Below are positions 52,218 to 60,542 of a DNA stretch of 64,000 bases, piece after piece. Position numbers and translations under genes: made by a program. How positions within the stretch are numbered: position 1 is the stretch's first letter; every line of letters begins with the position of its first letter. The stretch covers positions 2,819,236-2,883,235 of the forward strand of contig NZ_FWEX01000006.1 in assembly GCF_900170025.1 (NCBI RefSeq). Reading direction: 5' to 3'. A model generated the notes under the pieces. The model was not told where the DNA came from, did no database searches, and worked only from the letters and a program-made list of their open reading frames with translations. Source of the stretch: Nitrospira sp. ND1. GTDB lineage: Bacteria; Nitrospirota; Nitrospiria; Nitrospirales; Nitrospiraceae.

Positions 52218-52282
52218 AGTCGCTGGTCGATCTCGCCTGAAATTTCAATGGATCGATTTTCTTTCCACCGGCACCGCACCCG

Positions 52283-54277
52283 TCAGTCCAGTGGGACGAA
52301 CCTTCCCTGTTTGACTTGAATCAGAAAGACGCGGCGATTGAGTGTGCCGTCGGGACTGAACCCGCTCGGGCCGCTCAAGGTCGGCAGGTCATGTTGCATC
52401 ATTAAGAAGTCGCGGACGCCTTCGCCGGTGGTCGCCCCCCGCTTGATGGCTTCCACAGCCAATCGTGCGGCGTCATAGCCCTGGGCAGCGAACAGCGAAG
52501 GGGTCGCTTGAAACCGTTTGCGATACCGCTCCACAAATTCCTGTACGATCGGGCTGCTGCTCTCTGCAAAGAAGCCATCGACAAAGACACTGCCTTCGAC
52601 GGTTCGATCGGCGACCCGCGCGAAATCCGGAGTGTTCCATCCGTTGGCCCCAAGCAACGGAACCGCGATGTCAAAAAACGCCAATTGGGCTGCCAGCAGT
52701 CCCACATCCAGCGAACGTCCAGGGATGAACACGGCGTCGAACCCCGGTGAGTAGAGCAGGCGCTTGCCTTTCTTGCCTCCCTGTCTGATCCCGGTTTTGG
52801 CCGGATCGTTGTCGACTTGCACTTCCACGCCGTATTTCTTCAGATCCTCGGCTTTGAGCTTGCCGATCACGGCGCGAAAGTCGCTGTCGCCTTCCTTGTA
52901 GGGCTCGCTCACGATCAGTTCTCCGTCCTGTTGCCGGACTTCTTGCGCGAACAAGCGGGCCAGGTCGCGGCCGTAGGCGGTATCGGGATAGAGAATGGCG
53001 ACGCGTTTGTACTGCTGTTCCCGGATCGCATAGTCCGCCACGCGTTTGGCCTGGTGGCCATAGGTAAGCGCTGTGCTGAAGACGTAGCTGCCGAATCGTC
53101 GAAGGTTCGGGGCGGTGGCGCTGGGCGTGATCAGCGGAATGCGTGTCCGTTCGGCCATTTCAGCCATCACCGGCAGGTTCTTGGACAGGAGCGGGCCGAT
53201 CACGGCGAGCGGGCGATCGTCGGACAATACGCCGGAGAGTTCATCCAGAAAGGCGGCACGGTCAGATTCCGTATCCTTGACGATCAGGCCGATCGAGGGT
53301 GTCTCGCCGCCGTCTTTGGAGCGTTCGAGGGCCAGCTGGATGCCGTTCAATACCTCGGCTCCGAAAGGGGCCAGCTTTCCGGACATGGGAAAGATGGCGG
53401 CGATGGAGTAGGGATGTGATTTGAACTTTGTCCGCACCACCGCCTGGAGGTCGGCCGCTTTTGCGGCATAGGGATGGTTGGGGAAGCGGCTCAGGAAGAG
53501 GCGCAAATCCCGTTCGACCAGATGATCTTCTCCGGCGGCGGTATGGAGTTCGATGAGCTTGATGGAGGCCAGATCTCCCGGAAATGATTTCGGGTAGGCC
53601 TCGCGGACGCGCACGAGCGCCGGAGCGTCGAGTTGCTCATTGACGAGTTGCCGGATCTGGCCTTCGGTTTCATGGGCCTGGTCGCCGGCATCCAGCGGAA
53701 TCTCATCCAGCCAGGCTTGGATGGCCCGGAGGTAGTCTTTCTTCTGCGCCTGGAATTCGCCCGTGAGCCGCAGCGCATCGCGCTTGATGGCGGGATCGGC
53801 GGAGAGGCTGCGGACCTCGGAGAGCAGCGGGAGCGCCAGGTCGAGGTTGCCCGCGCGCGCGTGAGTTTTGGCGAGCAGCAGTTTGGCCCGATCGGCCAGG
53901 TCAGAGCTGGGAAATTCGCCGAGCAGCTGATTGACGTAGCGGACGGTTTCCGCATGTTCTTTCATGCCGAACATGGCCGCGGCCATCAACAAGTAGGCAT
54001 CGTCGAGGAGGTCGGGAGGGGGACCGCTTTCGATGAAGCGTCGCAGCATGACCGCTGCGGCTTCCGGTTGTTCCGAGTCGATCAGACGTTTGGCCTGGTC
54101 GAGCACGGACTGGCCGGCGGCAGTCGGCGATTTCGATTGCTCTGTGCGGGACGGCGCTGGATTCTTTTTGGCAGGGGCTGCCTCACCGAGCGTGACTAGG
54201 CCCGCGAGGAACGCCACCGCGAGGGCGACGCTGCACGCGCGGAGATGCGGGGCGCGGGGTACTGATCGAGGAACCAT
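52283..54277 (-). CDS. LpoA-like penicillin-binding-protein activator: TPR plus periplasmic-binding domain
   Basis: The protein has 664 residues from the ATG with AGGAG upstream. A signal peptide (SVALAVAFLAGLVTLG) is present. Residues about 60-290 are TPR-like helices (SEQPEAAAVMLRRFIESG, YVNQLLGEFPSSDLADRAKLLLAK). Residues about 300-650 form a type I periplasmic-binding domain (IAAIFPMSGKLAPFGAEVLNGIQLALE, VIGPLLSKNLPVMAEMAERTRIPLITPSA, VAILYPDTAYGRDLARLF). This combination is that of LpoA, which activates PBP1a; an amino-acid binding role is the alternative. No lipobox cysteine was identified, unlike E. coli LpoA. Confidence 0.8.
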   Translation of the reverse strand: MVPRSVPRAPHLRACSVALAVAFLAGLVTLGEAAPAKKNPAPSRTEQSKSPTAAGQSVLDQAKRLIDSEQPEAAAVMLRRFIESGPPPDLLDDAYLLMAAAMFGMKEHAETVRYVNQLLGEFPSSDLADRAKLLLAKTHARAGNLDLALPLLSEVRSLSADPAIKRDALRLTGEFQAQKKDYLRAIQAWLDEIPLDAGDQAHETEGQIRQLVNEQLDAPALVRVREAYPKSFPGDLASIKLIELHTAAGEDHLVERDLRLFLSRFPNHPYAAKAADLQAVVRTKFKSHPYSIAAIFPMSGKLAPFGAEVLNGIQLALERSKDGGETPSIGLIVKDTESDRAAFLDELSGVLSDDRPLAVIGPLLSKNLPVMAEMAERTRIPLITPSATAPNLRRFGSYVFSTALTYGHQAKRVADYAIREQQYKRVAILYPDTAYGRDLARLFAQEVRQQDGELIVSEPYKEGDSDFRAVIGKLKAEDLKKYGVEVQVDNDPAKTGIRQGGKKGKRLLYSPGFDAVFIPGRSLDVGLLAAQLAFFDIAVPLLGANGWNTPDFARVADRTVEGSVFVDGFFAESSSPIVQEFVERYRKRFQATPSLFAAQGYDAARLAVEAIKRGATTGEGVRDFLMMQHDLPTLSGPSGFSPDGTLNRRVFLIQVKQGRFVPLD

Positions 54278-54368
54278 TGACTCCTGTGCATGGCGAACGC
54301 TCTCGCCGCAAGTGAGGCTACTATAGGAAACAGGTGCGGGGGTGTCAAGGTAACTCGAGGTCGATGCG

Positions 54369-54397
54369 TTGTGTTCGGAAGGAGGCTTGGCTATAGT
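54369..54397 (+). promoter_or_regulatory. Candidate promoter of xerC/D
   Basis: TTGTGT at 54369-54374 and TATAGT at 54392-54397 are separated by 17 bases. The -10 matches at five of six positions, the -35 at three. It ends 44 bases before the ATG at 54441. Confidence 0.45.
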
Positions 54398-54440
54398 CGA
54401 TGCAGCCTGTTCCTCGTCGCATTCAGCAAGGGTGTTTCCC

Positions 54441-55391
54441 ATGAGCCGTGAGTCGGAGGATCTGTCTGCGCCGGTCCCGGAGCGACTCCCGCTGGAGCCG
54501 TTCATCGAGCGCTACTGGGATCATGTGCGGATCGCGCGGGGCTTGTCACGCAATACGCTGCTGGCATATCAGCGGGACGTCGCGACGTTTCAGCGCTATC
54601 TCCGGGATCGGCAGGTCTCTGATGTGCGGGAGATGTCGCCTCCGCTGCTGGCCGGATTTCTCGATCATCTGCATCGGTCAGGCCTCGCGTCGTCGTCCCG
54701 CGCGCGCGCGCTTGCCGCGGTCAGGAGTCTGTTCCGCTTTCTGAAGCAGGAGGGGATGATTGCCGCCAACCCGACCGTGAGTTTGCGCAGCACCTCGCGC
54801 GCCCGACGGTTGCCGAAAACGCTCAGTCCCGAGGAGGTGACGCGTCTTCTGGATCTGCCGCCCCGTCCATTGCCGGAAGATCATCGTGATCGCGCGATGG
54901 TGGAGGTGCTCTATGCCGCCGGGGTGCGTGTGTCCGAATTGATCTCGCTGCGGATTGACCAGTGCAATCTGGATGTCGGCTATGTCGGTATCACTGGCAA
55001 GGGCGATAAACAGCGTGTCGTGCCGATCGGACGTCCGGCGATTGAGGCGTTGCAGGCCTATCTCCTCGCTGCGCGACCGGCGCTGCTGAAACAGCGGTCG
55101 TCACGATTTGTGTTCGTGAGCCGTCGTGGCACGCCGCTCACGAGGCAGGCTTTCTGGAAATTGCTCCGCGCGCGTGCGCACCGGGCCGGCATCAAGAGGA
55201 TTCCTTCGCCTCATATGCTGCGACATTCCTTCGCCACGCACTTGTTGCAACGGGGCGCTGACTTGCGATCCGTGCAGGCGATGTTAGGGCATGCCGACAT
55301 CGCGACGACGCAAATTTATACGCATGTGGACTCGTCACAGTTGAAAAAAGTCCACACTGCGTGTTTCCCGCGCAACAGATCGCGCCGATGA
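54441..55391 (+). CDS. Tyrosine recombinase XerC/XerD
   Basis: The protein has 316 residues from the ATG at 54441. An N-terminal SAM-like core-binding domain (about 18-105: RGLSRNTLLAYQRDVATFQRYL) precedes the catalytic domain, with Arg163 (GVRVSEL), Lys in GKGDKQ, His258 and Arg261 (HMLRHSFATHLL), His284 (LGHADI) and the nucleophile Tyr293 (TTQIYTHV). Size and lack of extra domains fit chromosome-dimer resolution rather than a phage integrase, though it lies beside tRNA genes. Confidence 0.92.
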   Translation: MSRESEDLSAPVPERLPLEPFIERYWDHVRIARGLSRNTLLAYQRDVATFQRYLRDRQVSDVREMSPPLLAGFLDHLHRSGLASSSRARALAAVRSLFRFLKQEGMIAANPTVSLRSTSRARRLPKTLSPEEVTRLLDLPPRPLPEDHRDRAMVEVLYAAGVRVSELISLRIDQCNLDVGYVGITGKGDKQRVVPIGRPAIEALQAYLLAARPALLKQRSSRFVFVSRRGTPLTRQAFWKLLRARAHRAGIKRIPSPHMLRHSFATHLLQRGADLRSVQAMLGHADIATTQIYTHVDSSQLKKVHTACFPRNRSRR

Positions 55392-55477
55392 GGGGTGACA
55401 CTCGCTACCTCTACTGGAAGCTCCCGGAGAAATTTTCGCATTGCGAGAATCTTGCAAGAATAATGCATGATTCCTGG

Positions 55478-55506
55478 TTGACACTGCTTTGTGGAGTTGA
55501 TAGCAT
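55478..55506 (+). promoter_or_regulatory. Promoter of the tRNA genes
   Basis: A perfect -35 TTGACA at 55478-55483 and TAGCAT at 55501-55506 are separated by 17 bases. Transcription would start about 25 bases before the 5' end of tRNA-Val. Confidence 0.7.
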
Positions 55507-55536
55507 CCCGAAAATCTGCCGAGAGCGAGAAAAATC

Positions 55537-55612
55537 GGGCGGATAGCTCAATTGGGAGAGCGCTGCCCTTACAAGGCAGAGGTCACAGGTTCGATCCCTG
55601 TTCCGCCTACCA
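55537..55612 (+). tRNA. tRNA-Val (UAC)
   Basis: A 76-base cloverleaf. The acceptor GGGCGGA pairs with TCCGCCT (one G-U), the anticodon arm CTGCC-TTACAAG-GGCAG carries TAC at positions 34-36, the T loop is GTTCGATCC, and CCA is encoded. Confidence 0.95.
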
Positions 55613-55746
55613 ATGAAGAAATGCAGGGAATTGCGCGCAAGGCATTGCCTTATCCATTAGTAGTGATGTACAAGAGTACACTCTACCGTATTTAGACTGT
55701 TTGATTCTGAAGATCTGAATTCTTCTTCCGCCATCTTGGGTTGCGT

Positions 55747-55824
55747 GGGGCCGTCGTTCAGCCTGGTTAGGACGCCAGATTGTCAATCTGGAAGTCGCGG
55801 GTTCAAATCCCGTCGGCCCCGCCA
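55747..55824 (+). tRNA. tRNA-Asp (GUC)
   Basis: A 78-base cloverleaf with encoded CCA. The acceptor GGGGCCG pairs with CGGCCCC, the anticodon stem CCAGA/TCTGG carries GTC, and the T loop is GTTCAAATCC. It lies 134 bases after tRNA-Val and just before the tol operon. Confidence 0.95.
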
Positions 55825-55835
55825 TTCCCCCAGCT

Positions 55836-55846
55836 TTTGGTACAAT
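55836..55846 (+). promoter_or_regulatory. Extended -10 promoter candidate for the tol operon
   Basis: TTTTGGTACAAT carries a TG-n-TACAAT extended -10 at 55838-55846, 52 bases before the tolQ ATG. It lies just beyond tRNA-Asp. There is no good -35, as is usual for extended -10 promoters. Confidence 0.45.
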
Positions 55847-55897
55847 CCATGCTTACCGTTTTCATGCGACGCCATGTGAAGGGAAAGGTCTAGGCTC

Positions 55898-56620
55898 ATG
55901 TTCCAATCAGGCGTAATGGGGTTGGTGGGCTCACTGGGGGCGGTCTCGAAAATCGTTCTTCTACTGCTCTTTGTCGCTTCGATTCTCTCCTGGGGTGTGA
56001 TTTTCTACAAATGGCGGACTTTCAAAGCGGCGGATCGCGAGGATCAGCGGTTCTTCAGCGCGTTTACGAAGATTCGCGATCTCGATGAACTGTATCGCCA
56101 ATCCAAGCGGGCCGACGGCAGCCCGAGCGCGCGTGTATTTCAGGGCATTATGGATCGCGTCCTGACGGTGTCCGGGGATGGCACAGTGAGTGCGTCTCAA
56201 CCGGCCAGTGCCTCGAAGGATCCGGTGGCTGCGATCGATCATCAATATATGGACAAGACCGTGGCCTATCTGGTGCAGAACCAAGTCTCGCATTTGGAAT
56301 CGTACCTGCCCGTGCTGGCCACGACGGGGAACATTACCCCCTTCATCGGATTGCTGGGGACGGTGTTGGGTATCATCGACTCGTTTCGTGAGATCGGGAC
56401 TCAGGGAACTGCGAGCATCGCGGCTGTGGCTCCCGGCGTGTCTGAAGCGTTGGTGGCGACCGCGGCCGGATTGTTTACCGCTATTCCTGCCGTGATCTTC
56501 TACAACTATTATCTGACCCGCATTCGTAAGACCGTGTTCCGGATCGAATCGTTCACAGTGGAGGCGATGCGTTCATTGCAGACCCGGATGAAGCAGGCCG
56601 CAGTTGGGGGGCAGTTGTGA
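55898..56620 (+). CDS. tolQ: TolQ
   Basis: The protein has 240 residues. Three transmembrane helices are visible: about 15-37 (IVLLLLFVASILSWGVIFYKW), about 140-165 (GNITPFIGLLGTVLGIIDSF) and about 180-205 (ALVATAAGLFTAIPAVIFYNYY). The MotA/TolQ/ExbB motif is clear. Forms the proton-driven motor of the Tol-Pal system with TolR in the inner membrane. Overlaps tolR by four bases. Confidence 0.95.
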   Translation: MFQSGVMGLVGSLGAVSKIVLLLLFVASILSWGVIFYKWRTFKAADREDQRFFSAFTKIRDLDELYRQSKRADGSPSARVFQGIMDRVLTVSGDGTVSASQPASASKDPVAAIDHQYMDKTVAYLVQNQVSHLESYLPVLATTGNITPFIGLLGTVLGIIDSFREIGTQGTASIAAVAPGVSEALVATAAGLFTAIPAVIFYNYYLTRIRKTVFRIESFTVEAMRSLQTRMKQAAVGGQL

Positions 56621-57069
56621 CGTCGGAGACCAGACACCGGCGCTTCATGGCGGAGATCAACGTGATCCCGCTGGTGGACGTGGTGTTGGTGTTGCTCGTG
56701 ATTTTCATGGTGACCGCCCCCATGTTGTATCGCGGGATGGATATCAATCTTCCCAAGTCCGCCAGCAATACGATTAAGCCTGAAGCGAGAGCGGTTTTGT
56801 CCATTGAGCGCGATCAGCGTTTGTATTTGGATAAGGACGCGGTGAGTGTCGTGCAACTCGAGCGGAAGCTTCGGGCCTTGAAAGATCAAAGCCCCGATGT
56901 CTCGCTCTATCTCCGCGCCGATCGGGACGTGCCTTACGGGATCGTGGTGCAGGTGATGGACAGTGTGAAGAAAGCCGGGATTGAGAAGCTTGGTATGGTG
57001 ACGGAGCCTACAGGTGCCGAACGCGTGAGTGAGTCGGTCGCGACCCCCGCGCAGCCACGCAAAAGGTAG
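56617..57069 (+). CDS. tolR: TolR
   Basis: The protein has 150 residues with GTG start overlapping tolQ. One transmembrane helix near residue 20-40 (AEINVIPLVDVVLVLLVIFMV) contains the essential Asp, and the periplasmic ExbD/TolR domain follows (DINLPKSASNTIKPEARAVLSI, VSLYLRADRDVPYGIVVQVMD). Works with TolQ. Confidence 0.95.
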   Translation: MTSETRHRRFMAEINVIPLVDVVLVLLVIFMVTAPMLYRGMDINLPKSASNTIKPEARAVLSIERDQRLYLDKDAVSVVQLERKLRALKDQSPDVSLYLRADRDVPYGIVVQVMDSVKKAGIEKLGMVTEPTGAERVSESVATPAQPRKR

Positions 57070-57110
57070 CGGCGCCGCGACTCGCGCGCCACACGGTCGT
57101 ATCGCAAGTC

Positions 57111-58337
57111 ATGACGTTCCAAGCCCTGCCAAGACATACCGCGCTCTTTCTGATCGGGGATGTGGGTGAAGCCGGAAGCCGCCGTCTTCGCAAGACGGTT
57201 GTGGTGTCCCTGGTGCTCCACCTCTGCCTCCTATCCGTGATTATGGGTGCCAAGTTCTTTAAGAAAACAGAACGTCCGCTCTCGGCGGTGGAAGTCTCGC
57301 TGGTCACGTTGCCGCCTGTGGAAGCGAAGCCCGAGCCGAAGGTTGAGAAGGCGGTTCCCCATCCCACACCCAAGCCGGTGCAATCTGCTCCGATGCCCGT
57401 GCCTCCCAAGACGGTGCAGACCCCAACACCGCCTCCGATTCCGCCTCCGGTCCAGGCCGCTCCGGTGGCCAAGTCGGCGCCACCAGCTCCGGCACCGGCT
57501 CCTGCGCCTCGTTTGCAGGCTCCTGTGCTGGCGGCGCCACAGCCCGTTCCGCAGGCTGCGAAGTCGCCTTCTTCCGCCCCCGTGACCAACCGGGCGGATG
57601 TGCTTCGGGATGTGATGAAAGATATCGAGTTGCCGCCGAATGCGCCCCAGTATGGCGATCTGGCCCCGATGAAACCGGCGGAGGTGAAAAAGTCTGCTCA
57701 GCCGAAAGTGGGTGGACCTGAGCGATCAGACCTGGATGCGATGCTGAAGAAATTGAACGTGCCTGAGATGGCCGCCGCCCAAACCGCGCCTCCGCAGGAA
57801 CCTCCCAAGTCGGCTGTCACTCCCACGAAGCGCGCCTCTCTCTCTGAAGAGATGAATAACGACCTTGATCGCGAGCTGCAGGATTTGAAGAAACTGCCAT
57901 CCCTTTCGCCGGTCAAAGCGACTGAGCCGGTGCGGGAGGTGAAGCCGATGTTCCGCGAACCGCAGCCGGTTGCGAGTGCTCCGCCGGTGACGGCCAGTGT
58001 CCCCCGTAGCAAGCCTGAAACCCGGTTGCGCGTGGCAGGGATGCCGGGATCGAATCAATACCTGGCCCGTGTGCAGGCCAGGATCAGCAGTTTCTGGACG
58101 GCACCGCCGGTCGATATTTCGGGCAAGGTCCTGACCGTCACCGTGCGGTTCCGCTTGGAGCGCGATGGCCGGGTGGGGTCGGTCATCATCGAACAGTCGT
58201 CCGGCAACGATTACTATGATATGGCTGCGCAACGGGCCGTGCAGAGCGCGATTCCGTTGCCACCCTTTCCGCCGGATTTGACGGATTCTTATTTTGATGC
58301 CCACTTTACTTTTGCCGTAGGCGAGGCTGCAGGATGA
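57111..58337 (+). CDS. TolA/TonB-like energy transducer
   Basis: The protein has 408 residues. One N-terminal transmembrane helix (about 27-45: TVVVSLVLHLCLLSVIMGAKFF), then a long Pro/Ala/Lys-rich periplasmic stretch (about 60-165), and a C-terminal TonB/TolA fold: YLARVQARISSFWTAPPVDISGKVLTVTVRFRLERDGRVGSVIIEQSSGNDYYDMAAQRAVQSAIPLPPFP. Position between tolR and tolB makes it the TolA of this system. It overlaps tolB by four bases. Confidence 0.9.
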   Translation: MTFQALPRHTALFLIGDVGEAGSRRLRKTVVVSLVLHLCLLSVIMGAKFFKKTERPLSAVEVSLVTLPPVEAKPEPKVEKAVPHPTPKPVQSAPMPVPPKTVQTPTPPPIPPPVQAAPVAKSAPPAPAPAPAPRLQAPVLAAPQPVPQAAKSPSSAPVTNRADVLRDVMKDIELPPNAPQYGDLAPMKPAEVKKSAQPKVGGPERSDLDAMLKKLNVPEMAAAQTAPPQEPPKSAVTPTKRASLSEEMNNDLDRELQDLKKLPSLSPVKATEPVREVKPMFREPQPVASAPPVTASVPRSKPETRLRVAGMPGSNQYLARVQARISSFWTAPPVDISGKVLTVTVRFRLERDGRVGSVIIEQSSGNDYYDMAAQRAVQSAIPLPPFPPDLTDSYFDAHFTFAVGEAAG

Positions 58338-59665
58338 ATCGTGTGATCATTGGTCTTATGATTGCTCTCTGTGTCGTGGTGGGAGCCGGGCTCTTCGGGA
58401 TTCTGGATTCCCGCGCGACCGATGTGTTTCTGGAGGCAACCCGGCCGGACTTTCAAAAGATTCCCATTGGAGTATTCGGTTTTCAGAACGGCGGCGGTCC
58501 CGAATGGCTCGGGGGCCGTATCGAGGAAGTGCTGAAGGCGGACCTTCAGCGGTCTCTGGTCTTTTCGTTGGTGGATCTACCTGCCATCGGGGTGAAGGCG
58601 CGCGAAGTGTCGACCACCGACAAGGCGATCTTTAAGCAGGCGGCAGAGAACGGCGTCTCCGTGCTGGTCTGGGGGAAGTCGGGCCAGAAGAACGGCAGCA
58701 AAGAGAGTGAGCTGTTGATGGACGGCTTCGTCTACGACAGCGGCAGCGATGAGGTCGTCGGTGGAAAGCGTTATGTGGGTTCGACCTCGGTCGTGCGGTT
58801 GATGGCGCACCGGTTTGCCGATGAATTGGTGTTTCGTTATACCGGAGAGCCGGGCATCGCCAGGACCAAAATTGTATATGTCGCGGAGCATGGCAATGCC
58901 CGTGAATTGTTCGTGATGGACTACGATGGATATGAGCCCAAGCAGATTACGGCGGACGGCTTTCTGAATCTGATGCCGCGCTGGTCGCCCGATCGCCGGT
59001 TCATTGTGTTCACAGCCTATCGGAGCCGGAATACCCAGGACATCGATATCCTGGAACTGGCGACCGGCAAACGGTGGACGCTAGTCTCAATGGCGGGGCT
59101 GAACATTACGCCTGCCTTGTCGCCAGACGGGAATTTTCTGGCGTTTGCCAGCAGTCAGGACGGCAATTCCGAGATTTATAAACTCGACACCCGTACCAAG
59201 ACTCCGCAGCGGCTGACGGTGAATCAGGGGGGCGATCTCTCGCCGACCTGGTCGCCCACCGGCCGCGAGATTGCGTTTACCTCGGACCGCGGAGGTGCTC
59301 CTCAACTTTTTGTCATGAGCGCAGACGGGTCCAACGTTCGTCGCCTGACCTACGAAGGCGACTACAATGCCGCTCCGGCCTGGTCGCCGCGCGGCAACTG
59401 GATTGCGTATGTCTGCCGGACCGCTCAGCGGTTGTATAAGATCTGTATCCTATCCCCCGACGGACAGAAGCGGGTTCAGGTCACGACGGGGCCCGGGATC
59501 GATGACTCGCCGTCCTGGTCTCCCGACGGCCGGCATATCACGTTCAGTTCGACCGTCGACGGAAAAAGCCACATCTATATGGTGGATACGGACGGAAAAG
59601 GGTTGGAACGCATCACGTTCGGTGGCACGCACAATAGTTCGCCGTCCTGGTCCCCGGCGCTGTAG
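58334..59665 (+). CDS. tolB: TolB
   Basis: The protein has 443 residues. N-terminal signal region (IIGLMIALCVVVGAGLFG), then an alpha/beta domain (about 40-165), and six WD-like beta-propeller repeats with the TolB signature: LMPRWSPDRRFIVF, ITPALSPDGNFLAF, LSPTWSPTGREIAFTSDR, AAPAWSPRGNWIAY, DSPSWSPDGRHITF, SSPSWSPAL. It binds Pal in the periplasm. Confidence 0.95.
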   Translation: MNRVIIGLMIALCVVVGAGLFGILDSRATDVFLEATRPDFQKIPIGVFGFQNGGGPEWLGGRIEEVLKADLQRSLVFSLVDLPAIGVKAREVSTTDKAIFKQAAENGVSVLVWGKSGQKNGSKESELLMDGFVYDSGSDEVVGGKRYVGSTSVVRLMAHRFADELVFRYTGEPGIARTKIVYVAEHGNARELFVMDYDGYEPKQITADGFLNLMPRWSPDRRFIVFTAYRSRNTQDIDILELATGKRWTLVSMAGLNITPALSPDGNFLAFASSQDGNSEIYKLDTRTKTPQRLTVNQGGDLSPTWSPTGREIAFTSDRGGAPQLFVMSADGSNVRRLTYEGDYNAAPAWSPRGNWIAYVCRTAQRLYKICILSPDGQKRVQVTTGPGIDDSPSWSPDGRHITFSSTVDGKSHIYMVDTDGKGLERITFGGTHNSSPSWSPAL

Positions 59666-59734
59666 GTACGATCATCAGGCAATACCCGAGTCTACGATAT
59701 ATTAACCATTCACCAATCCATGAGGAGTCACGAT

Positions 59735-60478
59735 ATGAGGATACCGGTAGCGACAATGGGCCTGACACTGACAGTCGGGATGCTGTTGGTCATGCAGGGT
59801 GGGTGCTCGAAGAAGTCTATTCAGTCGGGTGGTGACGCGCAGTCAACGGAGCGTGGTATGGCCAAGTCGGGCGGGCCTGCTCCGGCTCCACTCGCGTCAA
59901 CCGGGGGGATGGATGCTCCCAGTGCGACATTCCCGGACTTGTCTCTCTCCAGCAAGCCGGATGATTTGGAGACCGGCGGATTGCGTGGGTTTGATTCGGT
60001 GTCGGGTGGAAAAGCGCCGTCCGAAGAACGCCTGGGCGGCGGGGGCACGATGTTGGCCAAGGTCGAGCCGTCGGAGAGCACGGCGCGCCAGATCGAGGAC
60101 ATTCGTCGCGAGCAAGCCAAGGAACAAGCGGCATCCGCAGAAGCCGGATTGCGCGACGTGTTCTTTGGTTATGACAGCTGGACCATCACCGAAGAGGGAC
60201 GGCAATCCTTGACGCAGGATGCGCAGTGGATCAAGGCGAATGCAGGTGCACTCGTGAAGATCGAAGGCCATTGCGACGAACGCGGCACGCTGGCCTACAA
60301 TCTGGTGTTGGGCGAAAAGCGCGCCAAGGCCGTGCGGAACTATCTGGTCGAGCTTGGTGTGGGCGCCAACCGGTTGGCAGTGGTGTCCTACGGCAAGGAA
60401 CGGCCATTCTGCAACGAACGGAGCGAAAGCTGCTATCAACAGAACCGTCGCGGTCACGTGGTCGTGCGGTCGAAATAA
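59735..60478 (+). CDS. pal: Pal lipoprotein
   Basis: The protein has 247 residues from the ATG at 59735, which has GAGGAG seven bases upstream; the ATG at 59720 overlaps that site and is not used. Export segment with lipobox LVMQGGC. The C-terminal OmpA-like domain (about 145-247) has FFGYDSWTITEEGRQSL and the peptidoglycan-binding IEGHCDERGTLAYNLVLGEKRA. A Gly/Ser/Pro-rich linker precedes it. It anchors the outer membrane to peptidoglycan. Confidence 0.95.
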   Translation: MRIPVATMGLTLTVGMLLVMQGGCSKKSIQSGGDAQSTERGMAKSGGPAPAPLASTGGMDAPSATFPDLSLSSKPDDLETGGLRGFDSVSGGKAPSEERLGGGGTMLAKVEPSESTARQIEDIRREQAKEQAASAEAGLRDVFFGYDSWTITEEGRQSLTQDAQWIKANAGALVKIEGHCDERGTLAYNLVLGEKRAKAVRNYLVELGVGANRLAVVSYGKERPFCNERSESCYQQNRRGHVVVRSK

Positions 60479-60542
60479 CTGTTCCGATCAGGGATGATGT
60501 GACATGATTCTCCGGAGCAACGCCGGTAAAGGGAGACCTGTC

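Noticed and set aside
54441-55824. XerC/D plus tRNA genes as the integrase end of a genomic island
   Set aside because: The recombinase is the compact XerC/D type, no direct repeat of a tRNA 3' end was seen, and the genes on both sides are core genes.
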